The notes beneath the pieces were generated by a model that was not told the DNA's origin, searched no databases, and saw only the letters and a list, made by a program, of their open reading frames with translations. A DNA stretch of 64,000 nucleotides from Petrolisthes cinctipes (taxonomy: Eukaryota; Arthropoda; Malacostraca; Decapoda; Porcellanidae), in assembly GCA_033782935.1 (NCBI GenBank), contig JAWQEG010000259.1, positions 2,041,001-2,105,000 on the forward strand, read 5' to 3'. Positions within the stretch are counted from its first letter, which is position 1. Each line of letters begins with the position of its first letter. A program made the translations under genes and the position numbers. This document shows positions 32,871 through 45,118 of this stretch, in pieces.

Positions 32871-34110
32871 GAAAATTCCCTTTCTGTTCCTCGAGCGATG
32901 GTCGACCAGGCCCTCGAGAAGTCACTCTCTGGTCATGGTGGTATGCAGAAGGCTGCAAATAAGAGAAGACCCAGCAGGTCGGGTGTTGTGTCGACGAACC
33001 CTGTTAGCGGTTTGGACATGTTAATGTTGATGAATGTACTTGCATCTCTTTCCTATGGTGCTATCCACTCCATTTTTAAGTGTTTTGGAGTGGTTCTTCA
33101 TATCCAAAACACCCATGACAGTGACTGCAGATCTAATGGGCCAGTGCACTGAACTGCTTGCCCCCTGGTGGCAGCTATTGAACTACTGTTTGAAACATAC
33201 AAGGCAGGTTTTGTGGATAATTTTTTTCTTCTTAACTTTATTTACTTTTTCAAATAACAAAATTTGTCGTATGTCTTTGACTATCAAGTTATTGGCTTGT
33301 AAGATATATTATAAAAAGTATATTTGCCCGTTGAAAAAACAATACAGCAACCATTTTCTCCACATATTTAGCTTCTACCGACAATATACTATTCAACACA
33401 GATCCCTTATGATTAATGTTAGACTGTTGCTTGAAAATTGTTTGGTGGACTTGTTTTCTTGCACAAATGTTATCATTTTACCACTCGCTGCCATAGCATC
33501 GTACGGCATGTTTCTCTGAAATGTAAACATACACACGTGTGAGCATGTGCAGTAATGCCTCATCCATGATTTTGGCGCCCATTGTGATATTTTGAAACTG
33601 TAGGGGACAATTATTTCCTACTGTGATTTGCTTTACATTGGATTAATTTGAAATAATTATAGTCGCAGTGTAAATTTCCACAGAATAAGATATTGTTTGG
33701 TAAGTTTTGTGAATTATAATAGGAGACTTTATCATCTCTTTGTTTCCCATGACCGCGTGTGGGCTACTTTGGGACAGCCGGTGCGACTTATGCCGGCTGC
33801 CCTCCATGAAGTGGCTAGAAAATCTTTGGCAACACTACTTCTGTGGCGGAATGTTCGGGCGCAACCACATCACGGGATACAGCTGTTGTTTGGTAATATC
33901 GCAATAAATCAATTAGATGCAGTACTCGGTATGGCGCATTGCATGTATAACTCTACACTAATAAATTCATCCACACTTCACTCACTCTTGTATGTGACAA
34001 TTACTCTCACTAGGTGTGTATTCACAACTTGCCAATGAGTGGAAAACTCCAACATTTACGTTAACTTTCAATTCTCCGGAGAAACTCCGTAGCAAGATGA
34101 ATCAGCCTAG
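32871..34110. other. Spacer, no gene supported
   Basis: AT-rich apart from 32890-33000. Short frames here show no recognisable domain. Confidence 0.4.
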
Positions 34111-34112
34111 TA

Positions 34113-34650
34113 CAGTAGAGCCTCGATTATCCGGGAGCCAATAAATCAGAATTGGCGCTTAACCGGACAATTTAAAGAAAAAGTATAAAATCGATCAACC
34201 AGGGAAAAATCCAGAACCTAATCGGAATTTCAAATTTTTCGCGGAACCATCAGGCCCGATTATTTTAATTCCTGCTCTGCTCCACTGTCTGAGTCTCCCA
34301 CGCCCCGTGCCAACACCGCTCCACTCAGTCCACTGTCTATCGCATCCACGGTCCAGCTGCGCGCACTTATTACCACGGTTTTGAAGAGTGGACAGTGTCC
34401 ATGCCGCTACACGCCACTAATTTATCTCGATTTACCCGAACATTTGGTGAAATAATAGCCATGGCTCCTGTTACACTTGTCGATAATAGTAAGCCCAAGC
34501 ATAAGAGAGTGGTATTAACAGTGAAACAGAAAATACACATCTGTAATAGACTAGAAAAGGGTGCACACGCGAGTGTTTTGATGCGCCAGCTTATCTCCGA
34601 CTCTGTCACCCTCAACAAGGCCACCCACACCCAGCCCTCCTCCTGAATCT
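34113..34650 (+). pseudogene. pogo/Tigger-like transposase, N-terminal HTH only
   Basis: A TIR-like start CAGTAGAGCCTCGATTATCC at 34113 follows TA. An ATG at 34460 begins MAPVTLVDNSKPKHKR, then VVLTVKQKIHICNRLEKGAH, the first helix-turn-helix of CENP-B/Tigger transposases, which bind the TIR. The frame then changes character (SVTLNKATHTQPSS) and stops at 34646, so a large deletion removed the rest including the DDE domain. The right TIR was not found; 34650-34780 contains a piece resembling the C-terminal acidic tail. Confidence 0.75.
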
Positions 34651-34779
34651 GAATCTAATGTGGATGATGTGATGATGATGAAGGAATGTCACTAAGAATG
34701 TTCACTATACCCTCCTCACCATCAATCACAGTCTCTTGTCCATCATTTTCATCAAGATCTTCCATAATTTACTGAAGCT

Positions 34780-34995
34780 CATGGAGCTTGTTTCTCTGTT
34801 TTAGGGAATTTTGGAGTCCACACTGGGAAATCATATACAGTTCGTTCAAGAGTAAACAGGGAAATTTCTACCAGATGAAATACCAAAAAGACCATCAATG
34901 TTCAAGAGTAAACAGGGAATAATTGAGGTAAAAAGGGATATTCTGATGTTGAAGTGAGGGAAAGTTCGTCAAGCAGACCTGACAACACTGAGCGG
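34780..34995 (+). mobile_element. hAT-like MITE fragment, copy 3
   Basis: Shares GTTTCTCTGTTTTAGGGAAT, AGGGAAATTTCTACCAGATG and AAGCAGACCTGACAACACTG with 28740-28973 in the same order. The left TIR is missing. Confidence 0.75.
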
Positions 34996-35029
34996 GAGGG
35001 AGGGAGGCAGTGGGGAGTGGCTGTTCACT

Positions 35030-35475
35030 CAGGATTTTTTCGCTAGATTTGAACGCTCAGGAGTTGATGGTAGCAAGGGAGTGGCTCGGCAGACTCCCTT
35101 AGTTCTCCAGGATGGGCGTTCGCTTCGACATGGACATCGTAGCGGCCGTGCAGTGCCTACAACGACAGGGCACTGCACGGTCAGATGTTCTCCTGTCCCT
35201 GCCAGAGCAGATTTTCAAGATAGCAGCCGAGAGATCCCTTCACCTCTCGGCCCGCTACATGCCAGGCAACTGCATCCCCCTGTATTCGAGTCACTTTGCC
35301 TTCGCTACAGGACACCGGAGGTGGACCTGTTTGCCTCCCCGACCACTGCCCAACTACCTCTGTTCCTGTCCTTCTCCACCAGGACAGCGGCGAGGGGCCC
35401 GGATGCCTTCACGGAGGACTGGAACAGGTGGGGGTATGTGTACCTGTTTCCCCCACCACTAGAGCATCAGGTAAC
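35030..35475 (+). pseudogene. DIRS-like RNase H fragment
   Basis: The plus strand encodes, over two frames, NAQELMVAREWL, VRFDMDIVAAVQCLQRQGTARSD, LHLSARYMPG and then PEVDLFASPTTAQLPLFLSF...DAFTEDWNRWGYVYLFPP. This order (ribonuclease H with a DN-x-AAV-like segment, then EVDLFA...DW...YLFPP) is characteristic of DIRS-group retroelements. The usual DN is MD here and the segment between YMPG and PEVDLF is shortened and frameshifted. RT upstream and tyrosine recombinase downstream are absent. Confidence 0.8.
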
Positions 35476-35589
35476 GTTTTAACAGGATTACCCGTAGCTT
35501 ATCCGCTCTGGATTAGTTGGCTTTGCCGCCCCACTTACTCTTTGGGAATAATGGCTTCACCTCTTGCCTCCCACCGGCCTCATCGCATG

Positions 35590-35755
35590 CATAGCAATCC
35601 AGCTTTGCTGGTTCCACTTTACCAATAATAGTGCATTTGTCACGGCTGAATAGACCCTTCTAGCCCGGAAATAGGCCTACCCAGGCCATGGCTGGAGAAA
35701 GGGTGTGTTCTATAGCAATCCAGCTGTGCTGGTTCCACAACCAATAAATACAATC
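35590..35755 (+). repeat. DIRS-like terminal repeat (right end)
   Basis: The words AATAGACCCTTCTAGCCC, GGTGTGTTCTATAGCAATCC and AGCTGTGCTGGTTCCAC recur at 48350-48460. There they sit at the 5' end of a DIRS element lying in the opposite direction, so in element orientation the two are inverted, as expected for DIRS inverted terminal repeats. The AGCAATCCAGCT(T/G)TGCTGGTTCCAC word occurs twice here (about 35596 and 35715). Confidence 0.7.
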
Positions 35756-37208
35756 TAATTCAGCAGCGACAAATGCACTAATATAGGTAGATGTCCAAAA
35801 CGTCGTTAGATATGAATTCGTTAGATTAAAACACGTTAAATGCGAGATCTTACAGTACACTGTATACAGTAGAGGTTGAGTGGCTTATGGGATGAAAATA
35901 AATAGTCTTTATCTTACCCTAACACAACCAAACTTGACGTAAGCAAACCTAACCTAATCCAAGCACAATGGGTTACTTTGGCCAGGATAGGTAGTATGCT
36001 GTTCTCTCTCATATTAAAAACTTATATGAATTAGTAATAGGAATATCATAAAATAGTAATTCTTCAGAAAATACCAGTACCATAAATAATATTACTAACA
36101 TACCTGAGTTCACAGAAGTTATTGGAGATTCCTCTGAGCATACTTCTACTTCAGACCAGTCTTGAATTCCTACACTTATCCATAGAATTTCTTCAGCATC
36201 ATTTAAGAACACGTGGTGGGCATCTTCTGGAGGTGTTGCACCATAACTGTTGGCAGTGTGTGAACCAGTGCTGTTCTGCTCACCATATGTTTGTGCCCTA
36301 TTTGATTTCCTTTTAGTGTTGTCAGGCAGTTCTTTCCCCATCCATTGTATAAAAACAACACGGGATCTGGATGTTGTGGTGATGGATGATTCTTTTCCCA
36401 AGCAATAAAGTGTCTTGAGCATATAGCATTATTTTTTGTTGCTGTCCACTCATCACCTCTTCTCCCATAACCGACGCCGTTTGGCGTCCTTAAAGGGAAA
36501 CCTGGCCCATCCCATCACTTGACTCATGATAGGGTTCTTATGGCAATGCTGAAGGCTGAACTCGATTTGCAATCGGCCACAGCACAAACAAATTTTGTCA
36601 TCTCTCCAATTTCTGTTCCTGTGCTACTGCTGTTCTCTTTCTCTCTGCCTTCCCTCGCAGCGACGCAGTCTCATCTTGTGTTTACAATCAGTCATACGTC
36701 TGGCAGTGCTGCACAACTAAGGAAAATGTTGAATGGAGAATTTTTTCGTATCTGTCATCGTTCTTTTGAAAACATGAAAATTTTTAATGCACTTTTAGGA
36801 ATTTATTACCAATTTATAAGTGAAAGAAGATATTATTTCCACATCAGTCCTCCTATTTTTTTCCCTAGGAGTGGCCTGATCAAGAAAATTAGTATGGACA
36901 ATGTTGATCTTGTTTTTTCACTTTCCCACCATAATAGAGGTCATGCATATTGTAGAACTCTTAGCTTTGTTAGTATAAACATTTGGTGAACATGACAGCA
37001 TTCAACTCTTAATGTATTTGAGGTAAATATATTAGAATATGGCAGCTGCAACCCTCTGACCTTGCTCTCGATAGAAAATGCTATGGTTCTGACACGGCCG
37101 GTTGTTAAGAATAAATATAGTCCCTTTCGATGTAGGCCCTACTTTACTCACTAAGGAAAGGGTTTGCGAGCCCTTAAGTTAACATCGTTATGTTAAGACC
37201 ACTTTTAG
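35756..37208. other. Spacer with one weak exon candidate
   Basis: On the minus strand 36104-36422 is open, starts with ATG, and ends in a good donor (CAG|GTATGT); the product is Ser/Glu-rich and unrecognised. A plus-strand open stretch at 36519-36989 has no recognisable domain. 37060-37208 belongs to the Harbinger system by position. Confidence 0.3.
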
Positions 37209-40200
37209 GGAAGGTGCGTGGTTGGTATTCCTGCACCGAGTGGATTGCGTACAAAATACATCACATCTAATGAGCGAGCTTTCCTATTAAGCTTAATAGA
37301 AGATAGAAAGTCTGTGCTATTTGATAAAAGCCACGATCACCACATGATCGACAAGAAAAAAAACGCATGTACTGAGGTGACTACCCTTTTCAACGCTACT
37401 GGATATTAGCCTCAGAGAAGCCAACAGCAGCTGAAGAAGATATGGGAAAACTCGAAGGGAAAGTAAGTATCGATAATGATTAATTATATTTAATTAAGTT
37501 TATGAAATCCATATCCATAGCCTAAGTTAGGCATAACAATAGTTTTCCCTATCTATGGAATGTTGCAGTGAAGAAGAGATCTGAATAGCTAAATTAAACC
37601 AAAAAGGTCTTTCTTTCCTTCAAATAGACTTATCATGGTAGATATAGTTAGATTATGTGCAGTTGTCCCCAGAAATTGGTACACAGAGCATTGGTTACAA
37701 GGGGTCTTTATTCTGCATATACTGTAAGCATTGTTCTGCTGACTGATTCAATTATTAGCCAAATAGCATTACTTGAAAGGTTTGGTGTTGGGATATTAAT
37801 CTACTAAATTTTCTAGTTGTTACGAACCCTTGATGACACAGTGGTGTATATGAATTCCAGAGGCCGACTGTACCATACCATATAAGGTGCATTAGGCCTA
37901 GGCTTATACAAGCTTGTTTGTTGTGGTGTTACTAATTTACAGTAGTGTAATTCATATGGATTAGTTTACCACTCAAATATTCTTTTACCTAGTATTAATT
38001 ATATTTTAAGATAATTTTGGTATCGTATTCATTTACTGCTCAAAAACTTTACTCAGTTTATCCCTTGCAAAACAAAGTGGGTAAAAGTATAGTATACTTA
38101 CCAGTACGGACTTCTGACCTAACCAACCCTAGGTCTATCTATCTATAGCTCTGATGCCTCGTTCCCTCCGGGAACTTCCCCCAACGGGGTGGCCACTGCA
38201 GAAGTGCCTCCAGTTCTCCCTGTTCCAACACTCCCTCCTTACTTGGTCAAGCCCTCCCCTACCCCTCACGTTTCTCTCCTTTACATACTCTTCCACTCTG
38301 TTCTGCCATCTAACCGGAGGTCTACCTCTCACACCAGGTCCCACAACTTCACTTCCATACACCTTTACAAACTCCTCACCTTGCATTCTCTCTACATGTC
38401 CAAACCATCTCAATGTATTACGCTTCACTCTCTCAACCACTCCACACTCAATACCAATTGCCTTCTCACTCATACACACTCTCATTACTTTCTCCATCCC
38501 ACCTTGTAAGTCCACGTGCTCCTCTCAAGTAACTCATTTCCACAGCACCTATTCTAGATTGATGAGCCCTACTCCATGTCCACGTCTCCGACGCATATGT
38601 CAGTGTTGGCAGGATTATACTGTTTCGTAGTCCCCTTTTCACTTCCATACTCACACTTCTACCCTTCATAATCCTTCCAAATGATCCTATGACCTGTCTA
38701 CCCCTCATTGCTCTCTCCCTAATTTCTCCTTCCATACTTCCATGTTTACACAGAACTGTACCCAGGTACTTAAACTCCTTCACTTCCTCCATCCTCTCAC
38801 CCCTCAGAGTTATCTCACACTTCGTCCCAGTTGGTACTCCCACTCTGTAAGGTGTAGCAAAGTCAATCACTTCAGTTTCTGCTCTTTCAAATACCATCAC
38901 TTTACTTTTACCAACATTCACCTTCAGTATCCTTCATTTACACACAGACTGAAACTCATCCACCACTCTCTGTAACTCCCTTTTACTCTCAGCCATCAGC
39001 ACAGTGTCATCTGCAAATAAACTTGCTGCCAAGGACCAATTTGCTTCATTCAGCCTCAACTTCACCCCCAGACCATTCACTTTGGCTTTCATCTCTCTCA
39101 TACAACCATCCATATATATATTGAACAGCCATGGTGACATAACACACCCCTGTCTCAGCCCCACACTAATATTAAAACTCTCACTTAAATCACCCTCTAC
39201 CCGTACACATGCTTTTGCACCTGCATAGAAGGCCTCAATGCCCTTCAGCAAAGACCCCCTAACACCATAATTTCTCAACACCTCCGACATAGCTTTCCTA
39301 TCAACCCTATTGTATGCCTTCTCCAAGTCCATGAAGGCAGCATACAACTTCCTGCCCTTCCCAATATATTTCTCCACTATTGATTTTAATGCAAATATCT
39401 GGTCTACCCATTCTGAACCCTTCCTGCTCCTCACTAACTTTATTCCCTGTTATATCAACCAGTCTCTCAGTAAGAACCATCCCATACACCTTCCCCGGCA
39501 CACTAAGAAGGCTTATTCCCCTATAGCTATCACACTCCTCCTTACTCCCCTTCCCTATATACAAAGGTACAATTATAGGTCTTCTCCAATCCTCTGGCAC
39601 CTCTCCCTGCCTCCAAGCCAATGTGCATATAAGCAACATCCACTCCACCACTACCTCCCCCCTCCACACTTTAACATTTCCGCAGTTATCCCATCCACCC
39701 CCGGTGCCTTTCCCATCTTCAACTTTCCTAACCTCTTCCCTTCCTAATTCTCCCTGTACACCCTGTTGTCTACCACCTGCCTCCATTCCCATGCATGTCA
39801 CCACCGCCTCCCCTCCCGTCCCCTCATTCATCAGACCATCAAAATGCCTCTTCCACACTTCTTTCACTTTCTCACTTCCATTCACAGTAACTCCATCCTC
39901 TCTTCATTCTCACGCTACCAGACTTTCCTTCTCCTCTTTCTCTTTTAACCTCCTTTCAGAATAATTTCTTGTTTTCCTTAAACTTTTCACTCAGTTGCCT
40001 ACCAAACTTCTCATCCACTCTCCTTTTACTCTCACTCACCATCCTCTTCACTTGTCTCTTACATACATTGTAATCTCTCTTCCATCTTTCTTTCACTTCC
40101 TCTGACACATTCCTCTGTAATGTTCTATATGCCTTCCCTTTCTTCTCTATTGCATCTTTCAGTTCTTCTGCACTCCCTTTCTTGCCCTTCTTCTGTGTCT

Positions 40201-42128
40201 TATATCCCACTACCTCTGCTGCTGTTCTCATTACTATTGTCTTAAACACTTCATACACCTCATTCACTTCCACTCCCTCCCCCATACTCAGCCTTGCATC
40301 CTCCAGCACTTCACCCACCCTCCTCTTATATACCTCTCTGTACTCTCTGTCATTCAATCTTCCACTTGCCACCTCCCTCTTGTTCCCCCCTCTATCCTTC
40401 CTACCATACTCCCATTTTGCCCTGACCCTAATTCTCGCCAACACCGTATAGTGGTCAGAGCACTGAAACATTCCTCTCACCACTCTAGCATCCATCACAT
40501 CTTTCCTTAACCTTTCATCCACAGCTATGTAATCAAACTCATCTGCTCTCCCCTCTCATCCCTCCTCTTCCACGTGTACCTGTGGATCAGTCTGTGCTCG
40601 AAGCAGGTGTTGGCGAGGAACAACCCCGCCTCGGCACACACATCCACCTGGCACTCACCATTCTCATTTATTCCAGTCACACTCCACTTGCCAACTACAT
40701 TTCCTCTTCTCTCATTCCCTACCTTCCCATTCATATCTCCTATCAACACTATCCTCCTCCCACTCTCAAACTTTCTTAGACATTCATTCACTTAATTCCA
40801 AAACGTTCATTTTCGCCTTTCCCACTTTGGTCTGTGCGTTCACTGGAGCATACGCGAAGACCCATACATATTTCACGATACCAATCTTGCCAGTCATCCA
40901 TACTATTCTTGTTAGGTAGGGTGGGTTTTAAACATTGTTCACTATAATTAAGTACTTTGTCACGATTCCTCCAATACCACGTTTTAATGCTTTTTACTAA
41001 CCTGTATGTATTTCTCAAATGCAGAGGCTAAAGCTGTCTTGCTAGATGGCCAGTTTCTGTAATTAGTTGTAATGTAACTAACCATTGAATTTTTATATGG
41101 ATAATACATACTGCATTAGGAGGAACACCAACCATCTAACCACCTATATCATAATTTTCAGAGCAAAGAAAGATCATGCTACCTGGAAGAGGGAGGTAAT
41201 GCGGACTGGTGGTGAAACTCCTCCAAAAAAGGAGGATGATGAAACTGCCAAAATCCTTGGCATCATCAGTGATGAACTTGAGGATCTGGGGAATGATCTC
41301 GACAGTGACGCAAGACAAAGTAAGTCAAGTAAATGTAGCCATTATTTTAATTAGCTTGTCCTACATCTGGGACCGTAACAGTTGTCCCAGATTAAACTAA
41401 TCATGTAGCCAACATACATTTCTTTTTTTCAGCAAGTGAAGCAGTACCAGCAACATACACTAATTAAGACTAATATTCATTTTCAGCAAATGAAGCAATA
41501 CCAGTGACAAATTATTCATTTATAACTTATATTTTTTTTAGCAAGTAAATCAGTACTGTACTAGTACTATATAGTAATCATATACATTATGTTTTCAGCC
41601 TCTCAAGATGTACCAGTGGTAATTTTTGACTACGGCAACACGCAGGTGGAACATTCGTATGCAATGGAAGATTCCAATGGCACTACAACACTAACAACAT
41701 CCCAACACAGAACACTTTCACTGGATGACACAGCTACATCTGGACCATCCCATTCAACACAAGCTCACTCTACAGGGATCTCGAGCCAGAGGAATCGAAC
41801 ACAGACAACGCCACAGCACACTACAACACTCTCATCACAACACACAGTTAAAAACACAACACTTTCATCACTGAATCACACAACTACACCTGGACCATCC
41901 CATTCAACCCCAACACACACAACAGGGACCTCGAGCCAGAGGAAGCGCCGCAGGGTGGCAAAATTCACTCAAGAGGCTGCCTATGAGTCTTGCCTAGAAA
42001 TGCAGCGGCGTGAGCATGAGTTAACGGTAAAATGTCTGGAATTAGATATACAATTGAAGAAGGAAGCATTGCGTACAGTACAAAAATATAGTCAAGTGGC
42101 AGACAAACTCTTAGAAAAATTTAATTAA
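37209..42128 (+). pseudogene. Myb/SANT-like accessory gene of a Harbinger element, three exons, one nonsense
   Basis: Exon 1 (37209-37462) follows a TTTTAG acceptor and encodes RTKYITSNERAFLLSLIEDR...TEVTTLFNA, then TAG at 37407-37409, then PQRSQQQLKKIWENSKGK: a Myb/SANT-like helix bundle with the usual QLKxxW ending, broken by one stop. Exon 2 (41162-41319) continues AKKDHATWKREVMRTGGETPP and an acidic ISDELEDLGNDLDSD. Exon 3 (41599-42128) has two Thr/Ser-rich repeats (TTxGPSHSTxxHxTGxSSQR), KRRRVAKF and a C-terminal coiled coil (LEMQRREHELTVKCLELDIQ). Intron phases equal those of the gene at 49138. Intron 1 carries a retroelement (38134-40915). The Harbinger transposase at 43464 runs toward it. 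No ATG is visible before exon 1, so a 5' exon is missing. Confidence 0.72.
38134..40915 (-). mobile_element. RTE-like retrotransposon C, copy 2, inside an intron
   Basis: The 3' tail is TAGA-type repeats at 38134-38148. The RT is broken into frames at 38135-38515, 38466-38921, 38934-39434 and 39307-39885; motifs YRGISLLSVPGKVYGMV, VGLRQGCVMSPWLFNIY and LFADDTVLM are present. The linker and endonuclease end are at 39956-40522 and 40525-40791 (GDMNGKVG, CFEHRLIHRYTWKR), and FAYAPVNA at about 40860. The 5' end stops near 40915, at the RIVWM motif. It is antisense to the Myb/SANT-like gene in its first intron. At least five frameshifts or small deletions relative to copy 1. Confidence 0.85.
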
Positions 42129-42289
42129 ATCAATTATTGGGTAATGTTCAATTTATTATGTTATATTTATTATATAATTTTTAAATGATTTAGTGTGCAA
42201 TGAGCAATGCAATATAATTAATTTATATATGATACTGATATAAAATGTTTACATAATTTTTTACCTGCGAGATATTAATGTAAATACAA

Positions 42290-42400
42290 TATGAATATAA
42301 TATACATATGATATGAATATAATATACATATAATATAAATATAATATGAATATAATATACATATGATATGAATATAATGTAAATATATAATTAATCATAT
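42290..42400. repeat. (AATATRAATATA)n AT-rich simple repeat
   Basis: Repeated ATATGAATATAATATACAT words, directly 3' of the Myb/SANT-like gene. Confidence 0.7.
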
Positions 42401-42542
42401 AAATTAAATTAACGTGTGTTCTATTGAAAAAACATTATTTAACAATTAACACATTGTTGTTTGGGTGTATGATGAGGGAAAGAGAAAGATGGGTTGATAT
42501 ATAATGTGGTGATAAATATATAGTACATTCATTTTTCATAAG

Positions 42543-43205
42543 ATATATATATGTCACGCTCAATGTGGATAATTGCCTAATGTGAACATTAGGCAGAGAA
42601 ATTGCCTAATGTTCACATTAAGCAATCAATTTGCACAATGTTTACAATAGGCAAATTTCTTGCTTAATGTTCACTTTAGGCAAGACTTTCAGATTAGGCA
42701 ATGGTACTTTGCCTGATGTGAATACGAGTTTGTAAAGGCAAAACCCTCCATCATGGTTTTAGCATAGTTTGCCCAGGTTAGGTCCCGGTAGTCTGATTTG
42801 GTCTAGGTTAGGTTAGGTCAGGTTAGGTAAGGTCAGGTAAGGTCAGACTAATTTCAAAATGCCCCATTTGAATATGCCCTATCTTGGAAATGGGGCATTT
42901 GCGGAGAAAATGCCATAGAAGAAAATAGTCTTAGAATGGTCTATATAAGTGGGTAAATTCTAATAATTTTCGTGAGTATTGTAATAAACTGATAATCTTA
43001 AAACTGTTTATTCTCCACACAGAGCGTATCATAATGTAAACATTGGGCAAAATTGAGCTGCATAATGTGAACATTAGGCATTTTTTTGCCTAATGTTGAC
43101 AATATGTAAACATTGAGCAAGTAGCTTGCCTGATGTGAACATTACGCAATTTTCTGCCCAATGTTCACATTAGGCAATTATCCACATTGAGCATGACATA
43201 TATAT
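42543..43205. mobile_element. Foldback element with about 55-bp TIRs made of GCCTAATGTGAACATTA palindromes
   Basis: The left end (ATATATGTCACGCTCAATGT, then GGATAATTGCCTAATGTGAA) and the right end (43145-43205) are inverted repeats with few mismatches over about 55 bases. The motif GCCTAATGTGAACATTAGGC, itself palindromic, is repeated with variation five or six times in the left 170 bp and four or five in the right 170 bp. The centre contains a MITE fragment (42769-42960). Flanks are AT microsatellite, so a duplication cannot be read. Confidence 0.85.
42769..42960 (+). mobile_element. GGTA MITE fragment nested in the foldback element
   Basis: The interior and right half of the MITE (TTTGCCCAGGTTAGGTCCCG, TTAGG/TCAGG/TAAGG tract, ATGCCCCATTTGAATATGCC, AGTCTTAGAATGGTCTA) without either terminus. 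Confidence 0.85.
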
Positions 43206-43463
43206 ATATATATATATATATTGATGTTTTATCAAAAGTTAATAAAACTTCACATTGGTTAGACTTGTACATTAAATTTTCATAAGCCTAGTTATGTGTA
43301 ATACAAAGTATTTTTACTAAACACCAGCTCCTCAGGGAGGGACCACCCATTGCTGAAATGACCACAACTAATGTCACATATAATGGTAATGATAATGGTA
43401 AAGGGTTATGGTCATGGAAGGTAAAATAAGACTTTCTTCAATAATCCCAGACAACGCACCTAA
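43206..43463. other. Spacer between foldback element and transposase
   Basis: (TA)n at 43198-43221, then AT-rich sequence with no gene; probably the 3' flank of the transposase. Confidence 0.4.
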
Positions 43464-44668
43464 TTAATCAAAGTCTCTTATTATTTGCCATCTCTTAAAA
43501 GTACCTTTAATGTTCCTAATGGCACAGGGTTGTTCTCCAGCCCTAGGATCATTTGGATTGTCAGGGTCATCTGGATCCTCATCTGAATCATCAACAATAG
43601 GTACATCATCTGGTTCTGGTACTCTGTATGCTACTGCTAAATTATAAAGCACTGCAGCTGCAATTATAATGTGCTATGTGTTTCTTAATGTTGTTCTCAT
43701 TTTTTCACCAAGGCATGCAAAATGTCTTTTTAATACTCCAAATGCTCGTTCAATGGTATTTCTGGTTTTGATGTGGGCAGCATTATACCGATTTTCTCCA
43801 CAATCTTGGGGAGTTGTCACAGGAGTCAGCTGGTACTTGCGGCATGGGTAGCCAATGTCGCCTAGTAAGTGGCCCGGCAGAAGGTCATCTTCAAGTTCCT
43901 GACAGGGCCTGCTATTATCGAAAATGTTACTATCATGTGAACTGCCAGGCCACCGAGCTACAATGTTATAAAAGTCTAGTTTGGGACCACACACGGCTTG
44001 AATATTTAATGAAAAATAGCCTTTTCTATTTCTGAATGTTTCTGGATGAAGAGGTGTTGGCATTTGCACTGCAACATGGGTGCAGTCAATGCACCCAATT
44101 ACACCTGGCATTCCTGCTATTGCCATGAACTCTTGTTTGCTTCTGTTGATTTCATTATTTTCAGGAAATTTAATTACATCTGCACTCATACTACCAATAG
44201 CGAATGCCACCTTTGCAACACATCTACTTACATATGACTGTGACACATCACAGCAATCCGATATGCCAATTTGATCATTTCCTGTTGCAATGTACCTCAA
44301 GCTAATCAGAACCTGCAGGTAAGGTGGTACAGGACATCCTGAAAGAAAAAAACAAAAACTAAATTTACACACACACATATATATATATATAAACCCTAAC
44401 CGAACTCGCCATAAACTATCCCAACCTTCCCTTACCTAAGCAGAGAAGATCAGTAATTTCACAGACTTGCTGCAATGCAATGTTCAGTCATTTCATGAAA
44501 TGACTTGGTTTCCCATTCTGACAGTTCATTAATGTGCAAGAAAATTACTAACACAATACATGCTCACCTTTGTTGTTAAGAGCCTGCGGCAACTGATGCT
44601 CAATCCTTTGAATTATGGAGTGTGTGCAATCTTTGTTCAATCGAAACCTCCTCAAAAACTGTTTAGGT
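43464..44668 (-). pseudogene. PIF/Harbinger DDE transposase, one nonsense, 5' end lost
   Basis: The product resembles HARBI1-type transposases. Exon 1 (44578 to about 44666) gives FRLNKDCTHSIIQRIEHQLP and ends in a GTGAGC donor. Exon 2 (43464-44338, acceptor TTTCTTTCAG) gives CPVPPYLQVLISLRYIATG, the helix-turn-helix with VSQSYVSRCV, and the DDE_4 domain: GVIGCIDCTHV (first Asp), VARWPGSSHDSNIF (second Asp) and NTIERAFGVLKRHF (Glu). All three acids are kept. TAG at 43674-43676 interrupts before HIIIAAAVLYNLAVAY; the acidic tail (VDDSDEDPDDPDNPNDP) follows in frame to a stop. Upstream of exon 1 the sequence switches abruptly to a DIRS RT at about 44667, so the N-terminus is missing. Confidence 0.87.
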
Positions 44669-45118
44669 TGCTCAGGTCCATCACCAGTCTCGTTTTGCCC
44701 GGGTCCTTTTTGGGGACCGTAAGCAACCGAGAAAGAAAGACCCTCCCTGTCGCCCGCTCCACTACCCCTTTTTCCCGCATTTCTCTCACGTGCGGGACGA
44801 CCGAAGGGGACACTTTGGCTGAGGCAGGCGGGAGACGTAGCGGCTGTAACGGAAACTGACAGGTGTCAGTGGGGTGACCGGATAATCCCAGCCGGGACCC
44901 GAGGGGGGATGGGAGTGAGTGAGAGATTTTGACAGTAACGGGACACCTAGGTGGGGAGAGGTTATGTCATAAATGTCAAACAGGAAGAATGAGAAGAACA
45001 GTTACTCACCGGGACTGAAATCCAGGGCCAAGTCAGGCCCTGCCGAATCACCCTTGCTATCCAACCGTGGTAGGGCCAGGCGGCTGACCACCCCGTGAGG
45101 CACCCCCGGACGGGGCCC

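Noticed and set aside
33034..33519. 161-codon plus frame
   Set aside because: Composition of random AT-rich DNA with many Phe/Leu/Ile; no recognisable motif.
36519..36989. 156-codon plus frame
   Set aside because: No domain recognised, no splice or promoter context; likely chance in AT-rich sequence.
42560..43195. CRISPR-like array because of the regularly repeated 20-bp palindromes
   Set aside because: Spacing is irregular, repeats are diverged and in both orientations, and the genome is eukaryotic; a foldback element fits.
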